Program-made: the position numbers and the translations under genes | Source: Albidovulum aestuarii | Lineage (GTDB): Bacteria; Pseudomonadota; Alphaproteobacteria; Rhodobacterales; Rhodobacteraceae | Assembly (NCBI RefSeq): GCF_029961185.1 | Contig: NZ_JASBQQ010000014.1 | Span: 1-41,175, forward strand | Direction: 5' to 3' | DNA length: 41,175 bases | Part shown: in pieces, positions 30,607 through 40,355 of the stretch | How the letters are laid out: each line of letters opens with the position of its first letter | How positions within the stretch are numbered: position 1 is the stretch's first letter | Notes under the pieces: generated by a model | Told to the model about the DNA's origin: nothing | Databases searched by the model: none | The model's input: only the letters and a program-made list of their open reading frames with translations

Positions 30607-33600
30607 ATGACGCGCGAGAGAGCAGACAGTTTTATATCGAGATTCCTATTCCGTGGCGCCAAGGCGCCCGAGGAGCGAGCCGATACGCCCAGCACCGGGA
30701 CGGTCCATTCGCAGGCCACCGTGCCCAGCTCAAGGGCACACTTGGACTGGGCCTCGAATGGCGAACGCTCCGTCCAGGACTTAATCGAGCGGGTTCTCAA
30801 TGGGTCGAACGCTCTGGTCGTCACCGGATACCAGGACTTTCTTTCGGCGATGTCCATCATCCTTAGGGCGCGACCAAATATCTCGGACGAAGGACCTGAG
30901 ACGATCCGAGTCCTCTTTGGCAGCAATACCGACACGCAAACCAGCATGGACGGTGCCGGACGCGCACTTTCGGACGAGGCCCGCGACTATTTTCTCGAGA
31001 CGCGGGGGCTGTCACTCCGATCCCTCGACGAATTGCACGCCGTGCTGGCCTACGATGCCATTGCATCTGGTGCCATCTCACTTCGGATTTTCGATGCTGA
31101 CCTGGCGCGCGAGCGGTTTGGCCGTGGCCATGCCATGCTCCACTCAAAGCTTTATGTCAGCGAGAGTGGAGCACTGGCCGGAAGCGCGAATTTCTCCTAC
31201 GGCGGGCTGAGACGAAACCTGGAGTATGTCGACGACCTTCAACCCTTTCATGATCTCGCAAAGACGCGACGGCAGGTCGCCGAGAATTTCTGGACCCTCG
31301 GCACGGACTGGACGGATCAGGCCCTCGAGATCCTGCGCGCACTGCTTCGGCCAGTCAGCGCCGAGGAGGCGCTCGCCCGCACCGTCCACGAAATGATGTC
31401 GTTTAAGCCCTGGTGCGTCGGCGGAGATGGCGCAGCCGGTCGCCCGCCGCTGCCGTTTCAGAGAGACCTTGTCTACGAGGCCTCAGGCACGGCCTATGAG
31501 CACGGCTTCGCCTTCGTCGAAGCGCCGACCGGCGCGGGGAAGACTGACATCGGCAAGCACCTGGCCACCGTCCTACCGACGATGCACTCGAGCGTCGTCC
31601 TCAGACACGGCAACGAACGCCCAGACCAAACCCGAAATGGGGCACTGGGGATCATTCCGGCGAGCGTCTTCCGCAACTGGGACAAGAACAAACCGGCGAA
31701 CCTCAATCTCATCAAGCACAGCCACCTCTCACGCAGCAAAGGCGAGGAGGCCGAAGAACTCGAGGATATCCACAGAGGCGTTCGATCATCAGCGTCCATG
31801 ATCGTGGACGAGAGCCATCGGCTGAACTCGCGCTACCTCGCGCCGTCTCGGCGATCGCTCGTCTTCGAACAGAGTCCCGCCATCTTGACGTCGTGCCTGT
31901 CGGCAACCCTAATGGGGAACCAGGGGCTTGATGGACTTCTCGCGTTCCATGAACGGCGGGCATCGATCTATGTGCCCCCCGAGATCACGGCTCGGATCAA
32001 CGACAACCTCAAGCGGGGTCGCGAGCGGTCCGCGGAACTTGGGCAACTCCAAGCGCTGAAGCAGAGCTTCGAGGATCGTCAACGCTCCGGCATGGCGGAT
32101 CTGTTTCTGTCGGAAGCGGACCTTGAGCGACCGGTCAGGGAAGCCGAAGGTCGCCTGGCTTCCAAACGTCTCGATCCCCGTGAGATCCAGGCGGACATGG
32201 CAGATGCTTTGGCCCCCTACGTCGTGAGGCGACAACGCCACTGTGTCGGAGAATCCAAAATCCGCGGCCCAGGCATCTTCGCCTACCCTGAAATCGAAAG
32301 CATCAGGATCGATGTGGACCTGACAGCCACGCAGTCGGCAATCCTCGAAGAGATCAGGAAACTTGCCGAGAGCATCTCAACCGGCACGACCCTCGTCTCC
32401 GCCGATCCCAAACGCGCCGGTCACACGGAAGTCCGCTTCCACGACAAAGCGCGCATCCACATCCGTAATTTCCTCGCTGTCCTCAGGTCTTCGATCACGT
32501 TTGCCCGGGAGGACTGGGAGTACCGTCGAGCCGTCGATGCGGACCCGCGTGGTCGGACGTCGATCGGTGAGAGTCTTCGACGCTCCGAAAAAGAAAGTCG
32601 TGGCGGCAAAACGGAAACGATCCCCACGTTACCGCAGAGCGGCGAACTCCCCTTGGATAGGAGAACGGCCACGCCGATTTGCGATCGCATTGGAGAGCTA
32701 CTCCAGAGGCCAGAGCTGGATGCGATCGACGAGCAACGCGCCGAACATATGGCGGAAATGCTCAATCAACATCGACAGGTGATCTTCCTTTCTGAGCGGA
32801 TCGGCGTTCTCGAAGTCTACGCGCGCCTGCTCTCCTCTCGCAAAGGCCCCAAGCCGGACGTGATCCTCGTAGCCGCAAGCCACAAGCTCGGATCTGGAAG
32901 CGGTGTGACAGTCGCCAGGAATGGCGCTGAGGCCCAAGAATACCTCGCCCTCGATGGCAAGAAGGCAGTCGATGATCGACGGCGGGCGATGTTCATGACC
33001 TTTCAAATGGCGGAAGGCATCAATCTTCAGCGGGCGCGCGCTCTGGGCATCATTGGCGTGACGTCCGACATCAAGAGCATGCTGCAGGGTCTTGGACGGA
33101 TCGACCGTATCGACAGTCCGCACGCCAAGATCACCTATACCACCTTCGACCTCCCTGGCCTGGTGCTGTCCTCTGACAAGAAAGGCAGGGACCGCATCGA
33201 GTCCATCGCTCTGCTTTCCGGGATCGGAGCTTCAGATCTCGCAGACGAGTATCTCGAGTTCTCGGCCGGCGACCTGACCGACATGATCCTGGAACAGCAC
33301 AAGAAGCCGCGGCCACTTCGCCGCAACAACCTCTATGATCTAGTCGAAGACATGCGGCGCGAGCTGCCAAGCGATCTCCTGCAGACTATGGAGCGCATCA
33401 AGCCTCAAAGTCTTTGGGGCGCCGAGCTTTGTCTTCTGGCCGGCAAGTCACCAATGACCATCATTGCCCTTGGTGGGCGTTCACCATCGCTGGTCGAGTC
33501 GTCTTATTTGCCTCCCCGACTATTGGCCGTCCGCGAGATCGACGATCGCCACGAAATAATCCGGGATCAGCCGGAAGTGACAAGGCTGCTACGCGATGCC

Positions 33601-34107
33601 TACGGCGAGACCGTTAAGGCTGGAAAGCACCAAGATCGGCCGACAGATGCAGAGTTGAGTTCTGTGATCGAGGGCCTCCAGCCGACATTGGAAGGCCTCG
33701 CACACTGGGATATTCGTCCTGAGCGCACGGTTTCACTCTTGGAGTCCTTGGATAGGTTTCTCGCCTCGGGCCCTTCGAAGAACCAAGGCTACAACAGGTT
33801 CGGGCATCTGACGCTCCCATCGCTTGAAAAGCTGGCGGAGGCCTGGGCTCAGGAGCTCGATCCCCACTGGATCGAAGCTAAGAAGGACGTCAGCCAACGT
33901 AGCGAAAGAGAAAGAGAGATCCCAGATTATTTGGGGATCGATACCATTTTTGGATTCTTTGAGCAGCAACCATCGAAGACGCTCTCGGAAGTGCGCGTCC
34001 GAATGGAAGAGCTGCTCGATGCGGCGGAGCAAGCGTCACGGAACGCAAATAAGCAGATCTTGGATCGGATCGCCGTGATATTTCAGACAAAGCCAATGGT
34101 TAAGTAG
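30607..34107 (+). CDS. PLD-nuclease-domain/SF2 helicase fusion, probable phage-defence protein
   Basis: A 1166-residue cytoplasmic protein. Residues about 50-245 form a phospholipase-D-type nuclease domain with one HKD-like motif: H179-S-K181, then G192-S-A-N195 and N204. The D of HKD is E186 here. A helicase core follows: Walker A APTGAGKT at 306-313, DESH at 401-404, LSAT at 431-434 and the C-terminal arginine motif QGLGRIDR near residue 830. The last 300 residues are unassigned. A single HKD motif implies a dimeric nuclease. GAGG lies 9 bases before the ATG. It is convergent with a DruE-like helicase and next to IS elements, the setting of a defence island. The order nuclease-first and the length differ from Mokosh MkoC and DISARM DrmC/DrmD as I know them. 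Confidence 0.8.
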   Translation: MTRERADSFISRFLFRGAKAPEERADTPSTGTVHSQATVPSSRAHLDWASNGERSVQDLIERVLNGSNALVVTGYQDFLSAMSIILRARPNISDEGPETIRVLFGSNTDTQTSMDGAGRALSDEARDYFLETRGLSLRSLDELHAVLAYDAIASGAISLRIFDADLARERFGRGHAMLHSKLYVSESGALAGSANFSYGGLRRNLEYVDDLQPFHDLAKTRRQVAENFWTLGTDWTDQALEILRALLRPVSAEEALARTVHEMMSFKPWCVGGDGAAGRPPLPFQRDLVYEASGTAYEHGFAFVEAPTGAGKTDIGKHLATVLPTMHSSVVLRHGNERPDQTRNGALGIIPASVFRNWDKNKPANLNLIKHSHLSRSKGEEAEELEDIHRGVRSSASMIVDESHRLNSRYLAPSRRSLVFEQSPAILTSCLSATLMGNQGLDGLLAFHERRASIYVPPEITARINDNLKRGRERSAELGQLQALKQSFEDRQRSGMADLFLSEADLERPVREAEGRLASKRLDPREIQADMADALAPYVVRRQRHCVGESKIRGPGIFAYPEIESIRIDVDLTATQSAILEEIRKLAESISTGTTLVSADPKRAGHTEVRFHDKARIHIRNFLAVLRSSITFAREDWEYRRAVDADPRGRTSIGESLRRSEKESRGGKTETIPTLPQSGELPLDRRTATPICDRIGELLQRPELDAIDEQRAEHMAEMLNQHRQVIFLSERIGVLEVYARLLSSRKGPKPDVILVAASHKLGSGSGVTVARNGAEAQEYLALDGKKAVDDRRRAMFMTFQMAEGINLQRARALGIIGVTSDIKSMLQGLGRIDRIDSPHAKITYTTFDLPGLVLSSDKKGRDRIESIALLSGIGASDLADEYLEFSAGDLTDMILEQHKKPRPLRRNNLYDLVEDMRRELPSDLLQTMERIKPQSLWGAELCLLAGKSPMTIIALGGRSPSLVESSYLPPRLLAVREIDDRHEIIRDQPEVTRLLRDAYGETVKAGKHQDRPTDAELSSVIEGLQPTLEGLAHWDIRPERTVSLLESLDRFLASGPSKNQGYNRFGHLTLPSLEKLAEAWAQELDPHWIEAKKDVSQRSEREREIPDYLGIDTIFGFFEQQPSKTLSEVRVRMEELLDAAEQASRNANKQILDRIAVIFQTKPMVK

Positions 34108-34298
34108 TGAGAGTATTGATTTTGATAAGGGATAACTCTGCCGGACATACTAACTACCACGGCTCGCGTTCTGATGGCCAGGCAAGAGTTTACTAGTGCT
34201 CAATACGGGCATATTCAGTATATTTTCCGATGAAGGTAGTCCCCATTGACTCAGAATTACACGCAATCACCCAACGAAGCCGCACCATACCGCTGTCA

Positions 34299-37200
34299 CT
34301 ACACGACACTTGCTCCACTCCTGACAATCACAGTTCCATTTTGACCTTCTCGGATTGTCACACTCGCAGACAAATTCAACAAAGAGACAGCTTGCTCCGA
34401 AGGGCGGTCATCGAACCTGTGTCGCGGCTTGCCAACAACCTGCCAAGCGCCAAAGCCTTGATCAAAATTTATGATCAGCTCCCGCTCGTCCTCAAGAGAA
34501 AGCACCATTTGCCTTTCATGGGGCAGTTCTCTCTTTGGCTTTATTTTGACCGTTGCGCCCGGAAAAATATTGGAAATAACATCTGACCTCACACCATCGT
34601 CAGGAAAGGCATCGAAAACTGAGTAGGCATTTCTTGCACTTGGTCCCACGTGAGAGGACTCTATCAGTACTTTGACGCCATTTCTTCTAGTCCCAGGTAT
34701 GGCACGAAAGACTTCCGCGAATAACCTCAAAGCGAGTGGCGTCAGCAAGTAGCGATCTCGGTAGGTAATAGATTTAACACCTGAGCTCTGTATCTTCGCG
34801 ACAGTGAGAACATCACTTTGCCTCAAGAGCTGCCAAAAACCCGATCCAAATTCGGCCATGGGGCCATCTAGCTTGGATTTGATCTCGATGACTTTCGCGT
34901 TGCCACTCATTTGTTGAAGAAGCGATGTCGTGGAAAGGATTTGTGGGTCAGCAATACTAGGCGCGGGGCCCTTCAAGCAGAGCGATGTCTCTGCCAATCC
35001 CCAATACTCACCTGGGATCGACGACAGACTATCCGTCGCAGCGATCGCGATCTCTTCATCCGAGCTTGAAATACAGGCTATGATCGGCGTGCCGCCAATC
35101 GTTGGCAGGGTTTGCAAGTGCATGATGTCTGCGAAAGTCGAAAAGCGATGGAGGCAAAGCGCCTGGTTGAGATCGAACCCCCCGCCCAACAACGCTTTCG
35201 ACTGTAGAACAATGCGCGGCCTAATCCCTTCTTGCGATGCCCGGACGAGCACCGGTTGAAGGGGCCAAGTATCCAGATCCCAGGCTTCGTTTTTGACATC
35301 ACTGTGCAGGAATACCGTAAGTTCGGAGAGTTTCCTCGCCCGTCTTTGTCTTTCAATCCAGTCTGCAACTGGAAGTCCCACAACCGAAGTCTGAGGGCCG
35401 AATACCCGCAACTCATCAGGTAACCTGAGTTTCTGCATAACACTCCGCATGACCTCGAGGCCTGCTCGCCTGTCGAGCTTGTCGCCGATGAAATTGATAT
35501 CGGGGCGCAAGACACAGGCAGGACAGCCATTGTCGCAGTCTGCCGAGCAATCGAGAATTATTGCCGCCTGCTGAAGGACATCGGAAAGCCAGTCAGCCTC
35601 CGCTAGTCTCGACGAGAGACCAGCTCCGCCGGCCGCGTGGTCGAATATAACCGCTGTTGCACGGGGATCATCTGACGGGCCGCGCGTGCGCGAACAGGCG
35701 ACGCCGATCTCTCTAGATTCGGTGCCTAGTTTTCGGGCCAGCGCCTCTCGAAGTGCCGCGGCAACAGCGAGCGCCTCCCCCGACTTCGCACCTCGCGGGA
35801 GTTGCAGTTCGAACACGTCGGTCGATGCATCATGAATGAACCTGACATTGCGCTGAACCCGCCCCGCCGCAGGATCGCCGCCTGGGCATCTTCCCCCCTG
35901 CAGGTCGGCCTCTTGGACAGGCGCCAGAGGTTTATGACCCTTCATTGCAGTCGGCCAGGGATTACCCTCTTCTTCACCGGTTTCAGATTCTGCGCGTCCG
36001 CATGCAAGGCAAACGGCGTATCCAAACCCGTCTAGACCTGCTCCGAAGGTCAAAAGCCTGCCCGACGAATTCACGCGAATACGTCCGGCATCAGGATCGG
36101 GTAGCGAAACCCACGGTTCGCCCGAGGCCGAGACTTTCGGCATCTCAGACGGCACGAATCCGAGACTTTCGTAACCAGTATGTGGGCATTGACGGCCGAT
36201 AAATCCCGATGGGCGAAGACTGCGAAACCAGTTCAGATTTGACGCTTCACATTCCGGGCAAGCTTCAGGAAAGCCGGTCTTGGACAAGCCGAATTCATTG
36301 CAGGTCGCACAGTGCCAATGAATGCCCAAATCTTCGATGCCAGACGCGTCGGTGGAGCTTCGCCAGGCTGGCAAGATGCCCTCTGACTTATGCACCAGAC
36401 CATTGATGACGACTTCTGCGCCCGGGGCATATTCGCGGATCGCAATATCGAGCGTCCTACTTGCACCTCCAAGACGATCCAAGATTTCAGAGGTTGCCGT
36501 TTCGACGGGGCCGGTCTCGCCGGTGATATGGTCAAATGTGACGACATCAACCGGGAATCCATAAGCCGGGGTGAACCCGCGTTGCGAGAGAACACTCAGC
36601 AGAAACTGACCTGCCATTTTCTTCGCCTTCAGGTTTAACGACTTTGACGCTTCCGGATCATTGGAGAGGCTTGCCCTCGTCAGAATTTCTGCATGCTCTG
36701 CGCGCCACTGATTGAGCAATTCTTCGAAGGCGTTCGCGGCCTGTGCGGCGAGCTCTTCTACAGAGACCTGATCAAACACAGTTCCGCGTGTTAAGTTGCC
36801 CATGGCTTCCTTGGCCACATCTTCTGAGCTCCAAGCGCCGCGCAACGCGTCGAGGAAGACGTCGGCCGGCGCATCGGGTTCCACCGGATTGTCCGGATCC
36901 TCAGTCGCTCCAAAGAAGTCGCCGACGGTAGATCTCACATTGATGCCCGCCATACGATCCCTTAGGAAACCGGCAAGCAAGGCCGCATTCACGTGTCTTC
37001 CCACAACGATTGGGCTGTCCAAGCGAACCGCCGGCGCCGCGATGGGCGCCTCAAGTAGACGCTTGGGATTTTCGAAGGTAATTCGATCTAGTGGCAGATC
37101 CCTGCAGAACGTCGCAGCGAATGCCCATGGCTCTCCGCGCCGACCCGCTCGACCAACGCGCTGCCGGTAATTAGAAATTGAGGGCGGTACGTTTGAATTC

Positions 37201-40200
37201 ACGACCAGCTGAACGTTGGGAATATCGACCCCCATTTCCATCGTTGTCGAGCAGTTGAGCAGATTGATCTTCCCCTCTTTGAACTCATCCTCAAACTCCG
37301 ACAGCAATTGCCGTGGGATTTGTGCCGAGTGCTCCTGAGCGCGATAGAAGGGCGCGTAATATGATACTCGGTCATGCAAGTCGGTCCAAAGCGCACGTTC
37401 GCGCAGTGACCGAACAGTCTCGTCGCCAACTGTCCATTCTCGAAGTTGCGCGCGCACTTCAGGGGTGACGCCTCCTGCGTTGGCCTCTGGGATCCTTGGC
37501 ATGACAACCGGCGTCATTTCACGCGCCGGATCGTATGGGGAAACCTGCTTGCCCGGCGCATAACCGAACAGTCGCCGCGTCACAGGGCACAGCCACGCTG
37601 TCTCAACGCGCGTTAAGGCCGCGCGCTCAAAATCAAGCCGCCAGGCTCCTGCGCCCGTATCTCGCGCAGCCGTTGACTTGATGAGCGACCAGAGCGCATC
37701 CAGGACCTCTCGTGCACGGTCAATATCCGCAGCATTCGTCCAATCACCGCCGATTGTGCCGTAAACCAGTCTTTGGAAGCGGGACCCTTGCGCCGAACGC
37801 GGTTCCGGATCTGGCCAGAAATAAGGGCTTTTCTCTGCAACTCCTAATTCACGAGCCTCAGGACTAAAGACTGATCGCCGGCCAGGCTGCCGCGGGTTAA
37901 TCCATCGGGCGAACTCGTCGCTCTCGACGTTTGCGGCAAAGTTGTCCCGGAACACGAAGTCGATTGCAGCGAGGGCCAAACCAGTCCACCCCTCCGCTGT
38001 TACCCCCACCTCTTGCAACGCTGCGGGAATATTGGACCGGCAACGGTTCTCCAGTTCGGGGAAGGCCAGTCGAGCTAGTCCCATCGTCTCAATGCTGTTT
38101 TGAACGCGCGGCCTGCGGAACAGCTCCCGAAACAGGAACATTTCCGCAAGTTTGGATGGTTCATCCGCCATTTGTGATCCACCGAAACGTCTGGGACGCC
38201 AAACTTCCGCAGCGAAGTTCCTTAATTCAGACTGATCGGAGAAACGCTTGATGAGGTTGCGCCAGGCAACTGGTTTCGCCTGATCCGAAAGCTGGCCTTT
38301 GAGATCTGCAATTTCGTCGGCAAAGTCGTCTGGCTCGGGTAGCGCCAGATATTTTGCGAGCTTCTTTTCCAGTTGTGCTCTTGCCTCTGGATCGAGGTCG
38401 CCGCCCTCTTGCACCGCGTGGTAGAGAAAGGCGCGGGTCAGGTTCCGCTCGGATTCTTGCTGCAGTTTTGCCGCCAGCTGGGCAACGCCTTTCCTGCTGT
38501 CCGAGAAGGTAATTGCCCTGCGTCCACCCATCGGAACTCCCGATGTTTGAAGGGGTGGCGCGAGTGACTCAGCCAGTTCAGGCAGCGAATTCGCCATGAG
38601 GAACGGCGGTCCGAAGCGGAAGGGCATCAGCCTGGCGTTTTGGCTGTTCGCGCAGCAACCGCGGTCCGTTGGACTATCGAACAGACGAAGTTGCACGCTC
38701 AGTTTGTTGTCCGGGGCAGCGTTGTCAAACACCTCTCCTTCCGGCACAGACACATAGCTGGCGCCAAGGTCTGGCGAGGCGGCCAGCCAAACGCGATCCG
38801 TAATGGTTTCTTCGGCCTCATCCTGTTCAGGCTCAACATCGACGGCGTAGTCATCGATTTCCGTCTGATGAAACGGAATGAGCCGTAGGTCACCACCGCT
38901 CTGCTCAATGCCTGCAATCAAATGCGGGGTACCGCAGTCTGAACAGGCGAGCGCCTCAAATACCGGCGCACCGCAGGTGCAGTGATCCTTTTGAAAGAGA
39001 TGGATGGCCCCAAAGTCCCAGTTGGCCTCTTGCTGATTGAGTTCCGCATCCTTGTCTGGGCAATTCGGGTCAATGCAGGCCCATATTCCACCTTGTGCGC
39101 GGTGAAACAGATGCGAGCGCCACGGGAGCAGCTTCTCACCTTCAGGGTTTTCTGCTTTGGCAGCCGAGAACAAGACGGACTGTGCTACTTCTGTTTGGTC
39201 GAGGCCCAGCGTCCCTTTAATTTCGCTGAAGGTTTGGCCTCCCAAGAGCATCTTCTTCTTCAGATCGTGAATTCTCGGATGCGGCGCCAGCATGCTCCAA
39301 AGTTCAGATGGCGGGGCCGCCTGAAGAGCAGCTAGATCAAATGGCACATCCGCACCTGGGCTGGGCAACTCCGCATCGATCGCCTCTCCCTCAATCACGC
39401 GCGTTCGATCCTCAGGGATCCCGGCAAGATCAGAGACAAAGCTGGCGAGCTTTTCTTTGGTGTCCTCGCCCTCGCTGATGGTCGCAGACGTGGCCATCAA
39501 TCTCACGTCCTCTGGTTTCACACCAAATGCTGCGCGAACTCGCCTAAGAAGCAGCGCCATTTCCGCAGCCTGAGAGCCAACGTAGCTGTGCGCTTCATCG
39601 AGAACGATCCAACGCAAGAGGCCCTGGGACTGCTTCAGGATCGGCTGATCGGCAAAGCGCATCAGCATGTATTCGAGCATCGTGACATTGGTCACGAGAA
39701 TGGACGGTGGCGTTGACCGGATGTTTTTTCTGTCCCCAATCTCCGCCGGCGCAAGCTTGACCTGGTCAACTTTCCTTGCCGTCTCTGGCGTCAGTCCGTT
39801 GTAGAGGGCGAAAGTTACTCGATCCTTCAGCGGTGCTGTCCACGCGGCAAGTCGCTCTCGCTGGCTCTCGATGAGCGCGTTCAGCGGATAGACGACGATG
39901 GCCCGAATGCCCTTCAACCTCCCGGGGACATCTTCGCGCAAGAGGTCATCGATCATCGGCACCATGAAGCACTCAGTCTTGCCCGAGCCTGTGCCGGAAC
40001 TGACCAGGCAAGACAGACCCTCTTTCGCCGCTTTCCAGGCCTGCAGCTGGTGCTGATAGGGGCTCCACTCCCGCTTAATGCGTTCCGCTGAGGCCCCATC
40101 CAAGGCATCAACAAGACGCGCGTCGAGCAGGTTGCCAGACAGGTCATCGAAAGTCTGCTCCGCCGGCTTCCAGGCGCGGGAAATCTCAAATATTGGATCG

Positions 40201-40355
40201 GCAATCAGAGAATCCACCTGTCCCGGTTTCTCAGACAGGCGTCGTAGGAGAGCCGCATTTAATCCCTTTGAAGCAATCCGCCGCATAGCGACCATCGCTG
40301 TGGCTTCGCGGTTCGAGAGTGACTCGAGTATTTGGTTCAGGTTAGGATCTGTCAT
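34299..40355 (-). CDS. druE: DruE-like large DEAH-box helicase with DUF1998-type C-terminal cysteine cluster
   Basis: A 2018-residue protein. Helicase motifs: YQHQ at 100-103, Walker A SGTGSGKTE around 120-128, VYPLNALIESQ at about 155-165, DEAH at 253-256, SAT at 290-292, EMGVDIP near 1036 and QRVGRAGRRG near 1065. Cysteine pairs near 425-475 and 1342-1370, and the cluster C-x3-C-x3-C-x2-C at about 1598-1615 (CSADCDNGCPACVLRP) preceded by FDHAAGGAGL, are the DUF1998 signature. Among defence helicases this size fits DruE of Druantia better than DrmA of DISARM (about 1200 residues) or DpdJ. The start overlaps the stop of the preceding gene by four bases. The 3' part is visibly more AT-rich than the catabolic locus. 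Confidence 0.78.
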   Translation of the reverse strand: MTDPNLNQILESLSNREATAMVAMRRIASKGLNAALLRRLSEKPGQVDSLIADPIFEISRAWKPAEQTFDDLSGNLLDARLVDALDGASAERIKREWSPYQHQLQAWKAAKEGLSCLVSSGTGSGKTECFMVPMIDDLLREDVPGRLKGIRAIVVYPLNALIESQRERLAAWTAPLKDRVTFALYNGLTPETARKVDQVKLAPAEIGDRKNIRSTPPSILVTNVTMLEYMLMRFADQPILKQSQGLLRWIVLDEAHSYVGSQAAEMALLLRRVRAAFGVKPEDVRLMATSATISEGEDTKEKLASFVSDLAGIPEDRTRVIEGEAIDAELPSPGADVPFDLAALQAAPPSELWSMLAPHPRIHDLKKKMLLGGQTFSEIKGTLGLDQTEVAQSVLFSAAKAENPEGEKLLPWRSHLFHRAQGGIWACIDPNCPDKDAELNQQEANWDFGAIHLFQKDHCTCGAPVFEALACSDCGTPHLIAGIEQSGGDLRLIPFHQTEIDDYAVDVEPEQDEAEETITDRVWLAASPDLGASYVSVPEGEVFDNAAPDNKLSVQLRLFDSPTDRGCCANSQNARLMPFRFGPPFLMANSLPELAESLAPPLQTSGVPMGGRRAITFSDSRKGVAQLAAKLQQESERNLTRAFLYHAVQEGGDLDPEARAQLEKKLAKYLALPEPDDFADEIADLKGQLSDQAKPVAWRNLIKRFSDQSELRNFAAEVWRPRRFGGSQMADEPSKLAEMFLFRELFRRPRVQNSIETMGLARLAFPELENRCRSNIPAALQEVGVTAEGWTGLALAAIDFVFRDNFAANVESDEFARWINPRQPGRRSVFSPEARELGVAEKSPYFWPDPEPRSAQGSRFQRLVYGTIGGDWTNAADIDRAREVLDALWSLIKSTAARDTGAGAWRLDFERAALTRVETAWLCPVTRRLFGYAPGKQVSPYDPAREMTPVVMPRIPEANAGGVTPEVRAQLREWTVGDETVRSLRERALWTDLHDRVSYYAPFYRAQEHSAQIPRQLLSEFEDEFKEGKINLLNCSTTMEMGVDIPNVQLVVNSNVPPSISNYRQRVGRAGRRGEPWAFAATFCRDLPLDRITFENPKRLLEAPIAAPAVRLDSPIVVGRHVNAALLAGFLRDRMAGINVRSTVGDFFGATEDPDNPVEPDAPADVFLDALRGAWSSEDVAKEAMGNLTRGTVFDQVSVEELAAQAANAFEELLNQWRAEHAEILTRASLSNDPEASKSLNLKAKKMAGQFLLSVLSQRGFTPAYGFPVDVVTFDHITGETGPVETATSEILDRLGGASRTLDIAIREYAPGAEVVINGLVHKSEGILPAWRSSTDASGIEDLGIHWHCATCNEFGLSKTGFPEACPECEASNLNWFRSLRPSGFIGRQCPHTGYESLGFVPSEMPKVSASGEPWVSLPDPDAGRIRVNSSGRLLTFGAGLDGFGYAVCLACGRAESETGEEEGNPWPTAMKGHKPLAPVQEADLQGGRCPGGDPAAGRVQRNVRFIHDASTDVFELQLPRGAKSGEALAVAAALREALARKLGTESREIGVACSRTRGPSDDPRATAVIFDHAAGGAGLSSRLAEADWLSDVLQQAAIILDCSADCDNGCPACVLRPDINFIGDKLDRRAGLEVMRSVMQKLRLPDELRVFGPQTSVVGLPVADWIERQRRARKLSELTVFLHSDVKNEAWDLDTWPLQPVLVRASQEGIRPRIVLQSKALLGGGFDLNQALCLHRFSTFADIMHLQTLPTIGGTPIIACISSSDEEIAIAATDSLSSIPGEYWGLAETSLCLKGPAPSIADPQILSTTSLLQQMSGNAKVIEIKSKLDGPMAEFGSGFWQLLRQSDVLTVAKIQSSGVKSITYRDRYLLTPLALRLFAEVFRAIPGTRRNGVKVLIESSHVGPSARNAYSVFDAFPDDGVRSDVISNIFPGATVKIKPKRELPHERQMVLSLEDERELIINFDQGFGAWQVVGKPRHRFDDRPSEQAVSLLNLSASVTIREGQNGTVIVRSGASVV

